Source of the DNA: Fusobacterium sp.
GTDB taxonomy: Bacteria > Fusobacteriota > Fusobacteriia > Fusobacteriales > Fusobacteriaceae
NCBI GenBank assembly: GCA_020024915.1
Contig: JAHHSZ010000009.1
Location: forward strand, 1-29,317
Reading direction: 5' to 3'
Length of the DNA stretch: 29,317 bases
A model generated the notes under the pieces. It saw only the letters and a list, made by a program, of their open reading frames with translations, was not told the origin of the DNA and searched no databases. A program made the translations under genes and the position numbers. Below are positions 15,999-24,312 of the stretch, one piece after another; the first letter of the stretch is position 1; each line of letters opens with the position of its first letter.

Positions 15999-16967
15999 TT
16001 ATCTTCCTACAACATTTAATAGGTCATGTACTCTAACCATTCCAACAAGCTTATTATCATCTATAACTGGCAATACAGTTATCTGACTAGATCTATTTTC
16101 CATCAATTCTAAGGCATCTATTGCCATACTTTTAGAATCTGTTTTAGTAAAGTTTCTTGTCATTATATCCTTGGCTCTAAATGTAAAGAACTCTCCCTCT
16201 TTTGTCAAAGCTCTTCTTATATCCCCTTCAGTTATAATCCCTACCATAAGATCTCCATTCATAACACATACAGCACCTAAACTTTTCTCTGTCATAGTTA
16301 GAATAACATTTTTTATTGGACTCTCTTTATCACAGAATGGAAGTTCATCACCTTTTTTCATTATATCTTCAACTCTCATAAGAAGTCTTTTCCCTAGGCT
16401 TCCTCCTGGATGATATACAGCAAAATTTTCTGGCTTAAAATCTCTTCTCTTTATTAAAATTGCTGCTAAAGCATCTCCCATAACTAAAGTACTTGTAGTT
16501 GATGACATCGGGGCTAGATTTAGAGGACAAGCCTCTTTTCTAACTCCTATATTCAATACATAGTCAGCTGCTCTTCCCAATTTTGAATTTCTGTTTCCTG
16601 TCATAGCTACTACCTTTGCTCCTATTTTTTGAATAGAGGGTAGCAATGAAACTATCTCATCACTGTTTCCACTATTTGAGACTGCCAATACAACATCATC
16701 TGAGCCTATCATTCCTAAATCTCCATGTAATCCTTCAGCTGAATTCATAAATATTGCTGATGTTCCTGTTGAAGCTAATGTTGCTGCTATTTTCTTTCCA
16801 ATCAATCCTGATTTTCCTATTCCTGTTACCACTACCTTTCCATTTGAATTTAGTATTAACTCCGTAACTTTTGTAATTTCACTATTTAAAGCACTTTTTA
16901 CCCTTTGTAGCTCCTCTATCTCTGCATCAAATACACTTCTTGCATAGTCAACTTCATTAAACTCCAT
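15999..16967 (-). CDS. kdsD: Arabinose-5-phosphate isomerase (KpsF/GutQ/KdsD family)
   Basis: A 322-residue enzyme that converts ribulose-5-phosphate to arabinose-5-phosphate, the first committed step to Kdo for lipopolysaccharide. A SIS sugar-isomerase domain spans about 30-190 (VVTGIGKSGLIGKKIAATLA, SNSGNSDE, HPGGSLGKRL), and two CBS domains fill about 205-322. The start has AAGAGGAGAG upstream and follows kdsA by ten bases, which strongly supports a Kdo role over the GutQ sugar-alcohol role. Full length, no defects. Confidence 0.95.
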   Translation of the reverse strand: MEFNEVDYARSVFDAEIEELQRVKSALNSEITKVTELILNSNGKVVVTGIGKSGLIGKKIAATLASTGTSAIFMNSAEGLHGDLGMIGSDDVVLAVSNSGNSDEIVSLLPSIQKIGAKVVAMTGNRNSKLGRAADYVLNIGVRKEACPLNLAPMSSTTSTLVMGDALAAILIKRRDFKPENFAVYHPGGSLGKRLLMRVEDIMKKGDELPFCDKESPIKNVILTMTEKSLGAVCVMNGDLMVGIITEGDIRRALTKEGEFFTFRAKDIMTRNFTKTDSKSMAIDALELMENRSSQITVLPVIDDNKLVGMVRVHDLLNVVGR

Positions 16968-16977
16968 AGCTCTCCTC

Positions 16978-17814
16978 TTATCTTCCTTTTACTAAATCAT
17001 CTATCTTTATTGCCACTTTTAATATCTCTTCTAAATCATCTAAAAATAACATATTCGGTCCGTCAGATTTTGCTTCATTTGGATTTGGATGAACCTCTGC
17101 AAATATAGCATCTACTCCTATTGCTAATCCAGCTCTCATGAGTGGGAATACATACTCTCTATCCCCTGACGTTGCTGTTCCTAATCCTCCTGGTCTTTGT
17201 ACTGCATGAGTTACATCAAATACTACTGGATAGCCAAACTTTCGCATTTCCATAAAAGATCTCATATCCACTACCATATTGTTATATCCAAAAGTACTTC
17301 CTCTTTCACAAAGTAAAATATTTTCATTATTGCTCTCTTCCATCTTTGTAACCACATTTCTCATATCCCAAGGAGCTAAAAATTGACCTTTTTTAATATT
17401 TACTGGTAATCCTGTTTCTGCTGCTGCTAAAAGTAAGTCTGTCTGTCTACATAAAAATGCTGGAATTTGTAGTATATCTACAACTTCAGCTGCTTTTTTA
17501 CACTGCCAAGTTTCATGTACATCAGTTATAATAGGTAAATCATACTTCTCCTTTACCGTTTTGAGTATCTCTAATCCTTTTTCTAAACCAGGTCCTCTAA
17601 ATGAGTGTATTGATGATCTGTTAGCCTTGTCAAAAGAAGCTTTAAAAATATATTGTATTCCCAATCTATCACAGATTTCCTTTATCTTTCCAGCCACTTC
17701 CATCACTAGTTCTTCTGATTCTATTACACAAGGACCAGCTATTAAAGTAAATCTTTTATTTCCACCTATCTCTACATTCTTTCCAACTTTTACTACTTTT
17801 ACATTATCTATCAT
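16978..17814 (-). CDS. kdsA: 3-deoxy-8-phosphooctulonate synthase (Kdo-8-P synthase)
   Basis: A 278-residue enzyme that condenses arabinose-5-phosphate with phosphoenolpyruvate to give Kdo-8-phosphate for lipopolysaccharide. IAGPCVIESEELV at 25-37 resembles the metal-dependent (Aquifex-type) class, whose metal-binding Cys replaces the Asn of the E. coli enzyme; here that is Cys29. FKASFDKANRSSIHSFRGPG, CRQTDLLLAAAETG and DVTHAVQRPGG complete the fold, and AEVHPNPNEAKSDGPN holds the other metal ligands. ATGA overlaps the murE stop, and its product precursor comes from kdsD just downstream. Class call is by motif only. Confidence 0.96.
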   Translation of the reverse strand: MIDNVKVVKVGKNVEIGGNKRFTLIAGPCVIESEELVMEVAGKIKEICDRLGIQYIFKASFDKANRSSIHSFRGPGLEKGLEILKTVKEKYDLPIITDVHETWQCKKAAEVVDILQIPAFLCRQTDLLLAAAETGLPVNIKKGQFLAPWDMRNVVTKMEESNNENILLCERGSTFGYNNMVVDMRSFMEMRKFGYPVVFDVTHAVQRPGGLGTATSGDREYVFPLMRAGLAIGVDAIFAEVHPNPNEAKSDGPNMLFLDDLEEILKVAIKIDDLVKGR

Positions 17815-19265
17815 TCCCCTTGTCCTCCTACTCTTTTCTTTACTATCTCTCTTCTTGCTATCTCTCTATCATCAAAGTGTATCTTTTTTCTTCCTAAAAT
17901 TTGGTAAGTCTCATGTCCCTTACCAGCTATTAAAATAATATCATTTTTTTGAGCTATTTTTATAGCCTCCATAATGGCACACTCTCTATCCTCTTTTACT
18001 ATATAGTTATTTCCATCCATTCCTTTTAATACATCTTCAATTATCTTATATGGATCTTCAGTTCTTGGATTGTCAGATGTCAAAATAGCAATGTCACTGA
18101 GATCTTGTGCTATTTTTCCCATTATTGGTCTCTTAGTAGAATCTCTATCTCCACCACAACCAAAAACAGTTATCACTCTTCCCATTTTTAACTCATTGAC
18201 ACTATTTAAAATATTCTCAAGTGCATCACCAGTATGGGCATAATCTACTACAACAATATAATCTTGTCCACAGTTAACAAGCTCAAATCTTCCAGGTGCA
18301 CCTTTCAAATTTTCCAATCTTTTTAAGATACTCTTCACATCTACACCCAATTTTAAAGCTATACCTATAACTCCTAAAACATTGTATAGATTATACCTCC
18401 CTAAAATAGCCAACTTTATTTTATAGCTCTCTTTTCCTATTTTCAATCTTACCAATTGACCATCACTATGAAACTCTAAAATCTCACCCATCAGGTCTGC
18501 TTCTCTATCCAAAGAATAAGAATACCCTCCAAACTCCTCATACAATCTCTCTCCATAAGGATCATCTACATTGATGGCTGTACTATCCTTACACTTTGTC
18601 ATTGTAAAAAGTTTTCTCTTAGCTTCAAAATAGTTTTGCATATTTTTATGGTAATCTAAGTGATCTAAAGTTAAATTTGTAAATGACGCTACATCAAACT
18701 TTAACATATCCACTCTTCCTAAAGAGAGGGCGTGAGAGCTGACCTCCATAACTAAGTATTCTAATCCTTTATCTATAGCTTTTTTACACATTTTAACTAT
18801 ATCTAATGACTCTGGTGTAGTATTTGGAGCTTCTATTATCTCATCTCCAATTTTATACTCAACTGTCCCTATTCTTGCAACTCTATCCTCTCCTAAGATA
18901 GATTCCAATAGGTAAGTTGATGTTGTTTTTCCATTTGTTCCTGTAATTCCTATTATTTTTAATCTATTTTGTGGATAGTTATAAAAATTTGAAGCTATTA
19001 TTCCTAATTTTTTTCTTAAATCTTTAACAAGTATGTATTCTATTGGAAACTCTAATTCTACCTCTTTAGAAACAATAACAGCCTTTGCTCCATTTTCTAC
19101 TGCTTGTTTTATATATTTATGTCCATCTACTATAGCTCCTTCTAAAGCTATAAAAATATCACCTTTTTTTATCTTTCTTGAATCATATTCAATTCCAGCA
19201 TATTCTGATCTTTCTGATGAATTTTGAAGTATTCTATACTCTATTCCTTGCAGTAAATCTTCCAT
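17811..19265 (-). CDS. murE: UDP-N-acetylmuramoyl-tripeptide ligase MurE
   Basis: A 484-residue Mur ligase that adds the third amino acid to UDP-MurNAc-L-Ala-D-Glu in the cytoplasm, using ATP. GTNGKTTST at 109-117 is the ATP loop, and EVSSHALSLGR, NLTLDHLDYHKN and VVDYAHTGDAL are family blocks. DNPR at 398-401 is the motif of enzymes that take meso-diaminopimelate; in Fusobacterium nucleatum MurE is reported to use meso-lanthionine, so the substrate cannot be fixed from DNPR alone. The ATG has a GGAGGAG site. It is coupled to kdsA and follows the LTxxQ gene by 12 bases. Confidence 0.96.
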   Translation of the reverse strand: MEDLLQGIEYRILQNSSERSEYAGIEYDSRKIKKGDIFIALEGAIVDGHKYIKQAVENGAKAVIVSKEVELEFPIEYILVKDLRKKLGIIASNFYNYPQNRLKIIGITGTNGKTTSTYLLESILGEDRVARIGTVEYKIGDEIIEAPNTTPESLDIVKMCKKAIDKGLEYLVMEVSSHALSLGRVDMLKFDVASFTNLTLDHLDYHKNMQNYFEAKRKLFTMTKCKDSTAINVDDPYGERLYEEFGGYSYSLDREADLMGEILEFHSDGQLVRLKIGKESYKIKLAILGRYNLYNVLGVIGIALKLGVDVKSILKRLENLKGAPGRFELVNCGQDYIVVVDYAHTGDALENILNSVNELKMGRVITVFGCGGDRDSTKRPIMGKIAQDLSDIAILTSDNPRTEDPYKIIEDVLKGMDGNNYIVKEDRECAIMEAIKIAQKNDIILIAGKGHETYQILGRKKIHFDDREIARREIVKKRVGGQGE

Positions 19266-19277
19266 AACTCCTCCATA

Positions 19278-19631
19278 TTACTTGATAAATTCGATATTTA
19301 TAGTATGCATTCTTTCACAATAATCATTAACACCTTTATCTAAAGTATTTTGTAATTTAGAATACTCCCTATTCAATTTTTTTATCTCATTCCAATCTGG
19401 TTTCTCTTTTCTCATCTCTATCTGAGTTTCCATTCTTATTGCGTTTATCTTTTTCTTTATCAGATTGAACTCCTCTATGAATTCAGCTCTCATTTTTGTT
19501 ATCTCTTCCCTCTGTTGAGTAGTTAAATTTTGAATAAAAACAATCCCTGTTTCATCACAAAATCTCTCATTCCCTAAAATATTTAGTTTAGATACAGTAA
19601 ACAACAATATACATATACCTAAATATTTCAT
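19278..19631 (-). CDS. Small exported LTxxQ (Spy/CpxP-like) protein
   Basis: A 117-residue protein with a signal segment at 1-20 (MKYLGICILLFTVSKLNIL) and a mature part predicted to be largely helical. LTTQQREEI at about 36-44 is the LTxxQ motif of the Spy/CpxP/zinc-resistance periplasmic family, followed by charged helices. Cys25 and Cys105 are outside the membrane and could form a disulfide. I chose the ATG at 19631 because GGAGG lies six bases upstream; another ATG 15 bases earlier has no site. It is the first gene before murE. A chaperone or envelope-stress role is inferred from the motif only. Confidence 0.6.
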   Translation of the reverse strand: MKYLGICILLFTVSKLNILGNERFCDETGIVFIQNLTTQQREEITKMRAEFIEEFNLIKKKINAIRMETQIEMRKEKPDWNEIKKLNREYSKLQNTLDKGVNDYCERMHTINIEFIK

Positions 19632-19657
19632 AATAGTCCTCCACATTCATTTTCTTC

Positions 19658-19663
19658 ATTATA
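19658..19663 (-). promoter_or_regulatory. Possible -10 element ahead of the LTxxQ-murE-kdsA-kdsD operon
   Basis: TATAAT lies on the minus strand about 26 bases ahead of the LTxxQ start. No convincing -35 hexamer is seen at the right distance, so the operon may use a weak promoter here, an activator, or read-through from ung, whose stop is 75 bases upstream of that start. Confidence 0.35.
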
Positions 19664-19706
19664 TTAAATTAGTGTGGCATCCTTGTGACGTATTTTTTTA
19701 ACACTA

Positions 19707-20381
19707 CTATACACTTTTGATCTGCCAATCTATCTCTTTTTTCCCTATATTTCTTAAGATTTCATTTATCTTCTTAAAGTGATCACACCCAAAAAAACCT
19801 CTACTGGCTGAGAGTGGACTAGGATGTGGTCCCTCCAATATAAAATGTTGCTTATTTGTTATATAACTCTTTTTCTTTCTAGCATTATTTCCCCATAGCA
19901 CAAATATTACTGGATCTTCTCTATCATTTAGATGTTTTATCACATTGTCAGTAAATATCTCCCAGCCCATACCAAAGTGTGAGTTTGCCTCTCCTGCTCT
20001 AACAGTTAATACTGTATTTAAAAGAAGTACTCCCTGCTCAGTCCAAGGAATTAAATATCCGTTATTAGGTATCTCCAATCCCAATTCAGCTTTTAATTCC
20101 TTATACATATTCAACAACGAAGGAGGTATTTTTATTCCTGGATTTACAGAAAATGCAAGTCCATGTGCTTGATTAGGTCCATGATAAGGATCTTGTCCTA
20201 AAATTAATACTTTAGTATCTTTATAACTTGTTAATTTTAAAGCTGAGAATATATTCTCCATCTTTGGATATATAACTCTAGTTTTATACTCTTTAATTAA
20301 AAATTTTCTTAATTTTTTATAATACTCTTTTTCAAACTCATCTTTTAAAATTTCATCCCAATCATTACCAAAAGTTATCAT
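19707..20381 (-). CDS. ung: Uracil-DNA glycosylase family 1
   Basis: A 224-residue DNA repair enzyme that removes uracil from DNA. The catalytic loop GQDPYHGPNQAHGLAFSV (62-79) has Asp64 and His67, and the minor-groove loop HPSPLSASRGF (186-196) has catalytic His186; both are diagnostic of family 1. The ATG follows TAGGAGGATTT. It lies 18 bases after the radical SAM gene. Full length and intact. Confidence 0.97.
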   Translation of the reverse strand: MITFGNDWDEILKDEFEKEYYKKLRKFLIKEYKTRVIYPKMENIFSALKLTSYKDTKVLILGQDPYHGPNQAHGLAFSVNPGIKIPPSLLNMYKELKAELGLEIPNNGYLIPWTEQGVLLLNTVLTVRAGEANSHFGMGWEIFTDNVIKHLNDREDPVIFVLWGNNARKKKSYITNKQHFILEGPHPSPLSASRGFFGCDHFKKINEILRNIGKKEIDWQIKSV

Positions 20382-20399
20382 AAATCCTCCTAATTATTT

Positions 20400-22157
20400 T
20401 TATTTTGCTATTACCATACAATTTGGAAATCTTTTCCTTATCCCACAGTTTGAACACTTAGTCCTACACTCTGGAGTTAAAGCCACCTCTTCAGCTTTTT
20501 TCAACTCTTTCTTTAAAAACTCCTTATCTACACTTATATCAACTATATCCCAAGGAAGTTCTCTTTCCATATCTCTAGGTTTTAAATACTCATTCTCCTC
20601 CATTCCCAACTCTTCTATAGCATTTTTCCAGATATTAAAATTATCTTTATAATCATCTAATTTTGCTCCATTTTTCCAAGCAAGCTCTATTAAGTCAGAT
20701 ATTTTTTCATCACCTCTAGATAGGAATCCTTCTAAAAATGATTTTTTCATATCATGTATTTTTAAGTTGCAGCTTTTCTGCCCTCTAAATAGATCTCTTA
20801 ACATAGTATGTTTTCTCTTCATCTCTTCAAAATTCATCTGTGCTGCCCACTGAAATGGTGTATGAGGTTTTGGTACAAAGTTTGAAATACTAACTGTAAC
20901 ATTTAATCTCTTATTTATTGGTCTACACTTATCCACAACTTTTTTAGCTAAATCATATATCCCTTTTACATCTTCATCAGTTTCAAATGGAAGTCCTATC
21001 ATAAAATAGAATTTTAATGTCTCCCAACCACCTCTAACTGCAGCTTCTGCTGTTTCTAATACATCTTCTTCATTTACACCTTTGTTTATAATATCTCTCA
21101 TTCTTTGTGATCCAGCTTCTGGTGCAAATGTAAATCCTGTTCTTTTACCACCACTGATATCTTCAGCTACCTCTACAGAGTGTGTATTCATTCTAAGTGA
21201 AGGTAAAGATATACCTAAGTTTCTATGATCATATCTATCTTTTATAATTTTAATCAAATTATCAATTTTACTATAATCACTACTGCTTAATGAAGATAAA
21301 GAAATTTCACCATAACCAGTATTTTTTATCATTTTTTCTATTAGTTCAATATTCTTTTCTAAACTTCTCTCTCTGACAGGTCTATATACAATTCCTGCCT
21401 GACAAAACCTGCATCCTCTAGAACATCCTCTCTGTATCTCTACAGTTGCTCTATCATGTACTATATTTATATATGGTACTATCTGATCTTCATAGTACTC
21501 TACATCATCTAAATTACTTACAATTGATCTCTTAATCTTTTTATCTCTCTTATGTATTGAAGGAACATAAACTCCATCAAAATCCTTTATAAGCTCTAAT
21601 TTTTCATTCTTACTCTTGTCTTTATTTTCAACTAAAATCTTAGCAATCTTCGTCATTACCTCTTCTCCATCGCCAATAACTATAAAGTCTAAGAATTTCT
21701 CCATAGGAATAGGGTTTACCATACAAGTTCCACCTGCCATTATCAATGGACACTCCTCTCCTCTATCCTCTCTTCTCAAAGGTATTCCTGCTAAGTCTAA
21801 AGCATTCAATACATTGGGATAACACATCTCATAAGAGAGCGAAAATCCAACTACATCAAACTCTTTCAAAGGTGTTTTACTCTCTAAGGAGAACATTGGA
21901 ATACCGTTCTCTCTCATAATCTTTTCCATATCTTCCATAGGTGAAAATCCTCTCTCTAATGAAAATCCTTCCACTCTATTCAAAAGACTGTATAGTATTC
22001 TAATCCCTAAATTTGACATTCCTACCTCATATATATCTGGAAAAAATAGACACATTCTAGCATCAAACTTCTCCTTGTGAATACTATTGATCTCATTTCC
22101 TAGATACTGTCCAGGTTTCTCTACTTTTAATAAATATTTATCTAAATTTACTCTCAT
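20400..22157 (-). CDS. B12-binding-like radical SAM protein (TIGR03960 type)
   Basis: A 585-residue radical SAM protein with an N-terminal B12-binding-like region at about 35-190 (DIYEVGMSNLGIRIL, VGFSLSYEMCYPNVL, VIGDGEE) and the radical SAM CxxxCxxC at Cys245, Cys249 and Cys252 (QRGCSRGCRFCQAG). Four more cysteines at the C-terminus (564, 568, 571, 580) may bind an extra cluster or zinc. This layout matches the family annotated as TIGR03960, which often sits beside a DUF2344/TIGR03936 partner; I do not see that partner here. Substrate unknown. It follows the HD gene by 14 bases. Confidence 0.85.
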   Translation of the reverse strand: MRVNLDKYLLKVEKPGQYLGNEINSIHKEKFDARMCLFFPDIYEVGMSNLGIRILYSLLNRVEGFSLERGFSPMEDMEKIMRENGIPMFSLESKTPLKEFDVVGFSLSYEMCYPNVLNALDLAGIPLRREDRGEECPLIMAGGTCMVNPIPMEKFLDFIVIGDGEEVMTKIAKILVENKDKSKNEKLELIKDFDGVYVPSIHKRDKKIKRSIVSNLDDVEYYEDQIVPYINIVHDRATVEIQRGCSRGCRFCQAGIVYRPVRERSLEKNIELIEKMIKNTGYGEISLSSLSSSDYSKIDNLIKIIKDRYDHRNLGISLPSLRMNTHSVEVAEDISGGKRTGFTFAPEAGSQRMRDIINKGVNEEDVLETAEAAVRGGWETLKFYFMIGLPFETDEDVKGIYDLAKKVVDKCRPINKRLNVTVSISNFVPKPHTPFQWAAQMNFEEMKRKHTMLRDLFRGQKSCNLKIHDMKKSFLEGFLSRGDEKISDLIELAWKNGAKLDDYKDNFNIWKNAIEELGMEENEYLKPRDMERELPWDIVDISVDKEFLKKELKKAEEVALTPECRTKCSNCGIRKRFPNCMVIAK

Positions 22158-22171
22158 TACATCTCCTTAGT

Positions 22172-22591
22172 TTACTCATCATCTAACTTTTGAAATCTTT
22201 TTAAATATATGTCTTTTGAACTAGAATGGTGTTCTTTTGCTAATTTTGCTAACTCCATATCTATCTTTTTTAATTTTTCATAAGAGATCTCACTATGATT
22301 CTCTAAGCTCTTCTCTCCAATCAAAACTTTCTTTACCCTTCTGTATAAAGAGGCATTGTACTTTCCACAATCATGTAATAGAGCTAATTTTTGATACAAT
22401 CTCTCCTTTCCTAAAAGCTCATCATTTTTTACCAATCTATACAATCTAAAGGAGTGTATCCTATCATATCTGCTCATATTTTTAAATATCTCATACTCCT
22501 CTGGTATTAAGATCTCTTTTATCTCATCATCCCATTCCTTTTTATACCTTCCAAAGATAAATAACAATCCCTGTTTTATTCTCGCTATCAT
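22172..22591 (-). CDS. Small HD-domain phosphohydrolase
   Basis: A 139-residue protein that is almost only an HD domain. His46, His73-Asp74 (LALLHDCGKYN), His99 (NHS) and His121-His122 (KEHHSS) fit the metal-binding pattern, with Asp137 or Asp138 at the extreme C-terminus as a possible last ligand. It is short for an HD protein with known activity, so the reaction (nucleotide or cyclic-dinucleotide hydrolysis) is a guess. Its ATG overlaps the TGA of the pseudouridine synthase gene, implying coupled translation. Confidence 0.75.
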   Translation of the reverse strand: MIARIKQGLLFIFGRYKKEWDDEIKEILIPEEYEIFKNMSRYDRIHSFRLYRLVKNDELLGKERLYQKLALLHDCGKYNASLYRRVKKVLIGEKSLENHSEISYEKLKKIDMELAKLAKEHHSSSKDIYLKRFQKLDDE

Positions 22592-23439
22592 AATTCTCTC
22601 ACAACTACAGTTCCATAAGTTTTTTTTAGAGCTTTGATATTTTTTCCATTTTTGCCTATCAACTCTCCCTTTTTACTCTTCAAAGTATAAAATATATAGA
22701 TACTTCTGTCAGCATTACTCTCTATCTTTTCAACACTCTCTATCTTTAAATCACTGATCTCTTCAAAGATATTTCTCTTTAATTCATTTTCTAATATAAT
22801 CTTACTAAGAGTAAGATATTTTCCTTCTATTGCCTCTTTTTTTCCTGTTAAAATATAGCCTGACATCATTCTAACCTGTTTTGGCATAAAAGAGTTCCCA
22901 GAAAAGTATAGTTTTCCATCTCTATAATTTATCTCTACCTCTCTAATATGCTCCTTTAACTCCAATCCTCTCTTATCAGTAAACTCACTTACATCATATT
23001 TTCCAGAAAGTTTTTTACACAAACTTTCTATCTTTTCAGGAGTGTTTTTTACTCTCTTTCTAGGATATTCATAGATATACTCTCTTCTTTTTATATATTC
23101 AGGAAAAACTAAATTTGGAAATGTTTTCTTTACCATTGTAACCTTTAGATCTCCATCAGATAACTCATTAAATCTCTCTTGTAATTTTCTCTTATCTCCA
23201 TTGTAATTACTACTTACATAGAGAATATTTTCTATAGCACTCACTTTAGCGTCTGTTCTTCCAGCTTGCTGTACTCCCTTTGCCCAGCTGAATCCTATCT
23301 TCTCCATTACTTCTCTAAAGTACCCCTTTACACTTCTCTTTCCTGCCATCTCATCAAATGATTGAAATTTTGTTCCACTATATTTTACATAAAACATATA
23401 ACCAAATTTTTCTGTTTTTTCAATTGATCTTATATCCAT
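22588..23439 (-). CDS. TruA-like pseudouridine synthase with C-terminal KH domain
   Basis: A 283-residue protein. Residues 1-230 follow the TruA fold: VKYSGTKFQSF near the start, GRTDAKVSAIEN with catalytic Asp63 and KQVRMMSGYILTGK in the second half. The usual GWQ after the first strand is missing, so it is a divergent member and its target may not be tRNA positions 38-40. Residues about 250-283 (KGELIGKNGKNIKALKK, GKNG at 262-265) carry the GxxG loop of a KH RNA-binding domain. It starts one base after the MORN-protein stop and is coupled to the HD gene. The TruA call is firm; the KH call is by motif. Confidence 0.75.
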   Translation of the reverse strand: MDIRSIEKTEKFGYMFYVKYSGTKFQSFDEMAGKRSVKGYFREVMEKIGFSWAKGVQQAGRTDAKVSAIENILYVSSNYNGDKRKLQERFNELSDGDLKVTMVKKTFPNLVFPEYIKRREYIYEYPRKRVKNTPEKIESLCKKLSGKYDVSEFTDKRGLELKEHIREVEINYRDGKLYFSGNSFMPKQVRMMSGYILTGKKEAIEGKYLTLSKIILENELKRNIFEEISDLKIESVEKIESNADRSIYIFYTLKSKKGELIGKNGKNIKALKKTYGTVVVREL

Positions 23440-23440
23440 T

Positions 23441-24133
23441 CTATCCCCACACTTGACTAATTAACTTTCCATTATTATAAGTTGTAGTTACATCTACTTC
23501 TCCATTTTCACGATATTTTACCCAAACACCATCTTTTTTCCAATTTTTATATTTTCCTTCTTCCAATATCTGTCCATTCTCCCAAAAGTACTTCCAAATT
23601 CCTGTCCCTTTACTTAGGTCACTCTTGTACAATACTTTTCCATCTTTAGCAAAAGACTCTAAACTGATAATCTTATCATTTTTATAAACTACAATTGATT
23701 TTAATTTCCCATCTTCATAATAAGCTCTTTGCTCTCCTTCAACTTTATTATCTTTATAACTCTCTTCTAATACTACGTTACCATTGTATGAGTACCAGAT
23801 CTTAGGACCTTCTAGCACTCCATCTACATATGTTTCTGTATACTCTATTATATCCCCTAAAAATAGAGCTAATTCACCTGTATAGGGAATTTTTTCATCT
23901 CCAACATATATTTTCCCATCATTTCCAACTCTCTTTACAGATAGGTCCTCTATTCTAATTTTATCCTTTACATCTTCTACTTTTTCTAATTCAATCTCTT
24001 TTTTCTCTTCTGCTTTAATCTCATCTTTTTCTACAACAAATTTATTCTCTAATGGAGTTATTTCTTTAAATTCAGATCCAAATAGTAGCATTGAAACAAC
24101 AACATTTAATATGATTACAATTCTTCTTTTCAC
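23441..24133 (-). CDS. Exported MORN-2 repeat protein
   Basis: A 230-residue exported protein: signal segment at 1-20, a charged Glu/Lys linker at about 35-65, then MORN-2 (toxin-antitoxin MORN-like) repeats from about 85 to the end, with blocks such as GPKIWYSYNG, GEQRAYYEDGKL, WKYFWENGQI and DGVWVKYRENG. I start at the GTG at 24133, which has AAGGAG six bases upstream; an ATG at 24148 has no site and would leave a leader of only about 10 bases after the promoter. MORN-2 proteins are common in fusobacteria, but their role is unknown to me. It heads the truA-like operon. Confidence 0.72.
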   Translation of the reverse strand: MKRRIVIILNVVVSMLLFGSEFKEITPLENKFVVEKDEIKAEEKKEIELEKVEDVKDKIRIEDLSVKRVGNDGKIYVGDEKIPYTGELALFLGDIIEYTETYVDGVLEGPKIWYSYNGNVVLEESYKDNKVEGEQRAYYEDGKLKSIVVYKNDKIISLESFAKDGKVLYKSDLSKGTGIWKYFWENGQILEEGKYKNWKKDGVWVKYRENGEVDVTTTYNNGKLISQVWG

Positions 24134-24165
24134 TTTCTTCTCCTTCATAAAAATATATACTATTT

Positions 24166-24194
24166 ATTATACTATTTTTTTTATGAAATTTTAA
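24166..24194 (-). promoter_or_regulatory. Promoter for the MORN-protein operon
   Basis: On the minus strand TTAAAA (24194-24189) and TATAAT (24171-24166) are 17 bases apart. The -10 box lies 33 bases ahead of the GTG start at 24133. Confidence 0.55.
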
Positions 24195-24253
24195 TATATA
24201 TTTTACTTATTTAAGTGAAATCTCAATTTTATACATAATTTTTTACTCTTCCA

Positions 24254-24295
24254 AAAAAATAGGGAAAACAGAATCACTTAAGTGATTGTTTTCCC
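24254..24295 (-). terminator. guaB terminator
   Basis: A nearly perfect hairpin, GGGAAAAC...GTTTTCCC with an inner AATCACTTAAGTGATT palindrome, is followed on the minus strand by a T-rich tail at 24260-24254. It lies 18 bases after the guaB stop, so guaB is monocistronic. Confidence 0.9.
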
Positions 24296-24312
24296 ATTTC
24301 TCTCTATCTATT

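Noticed and set aside
24208..24285. Shared TCACTTAA word in the guaB terminator and the MORN promoter region
   Set aside because: Only two short copies, one inside the terminator stem; not enough for an operator.
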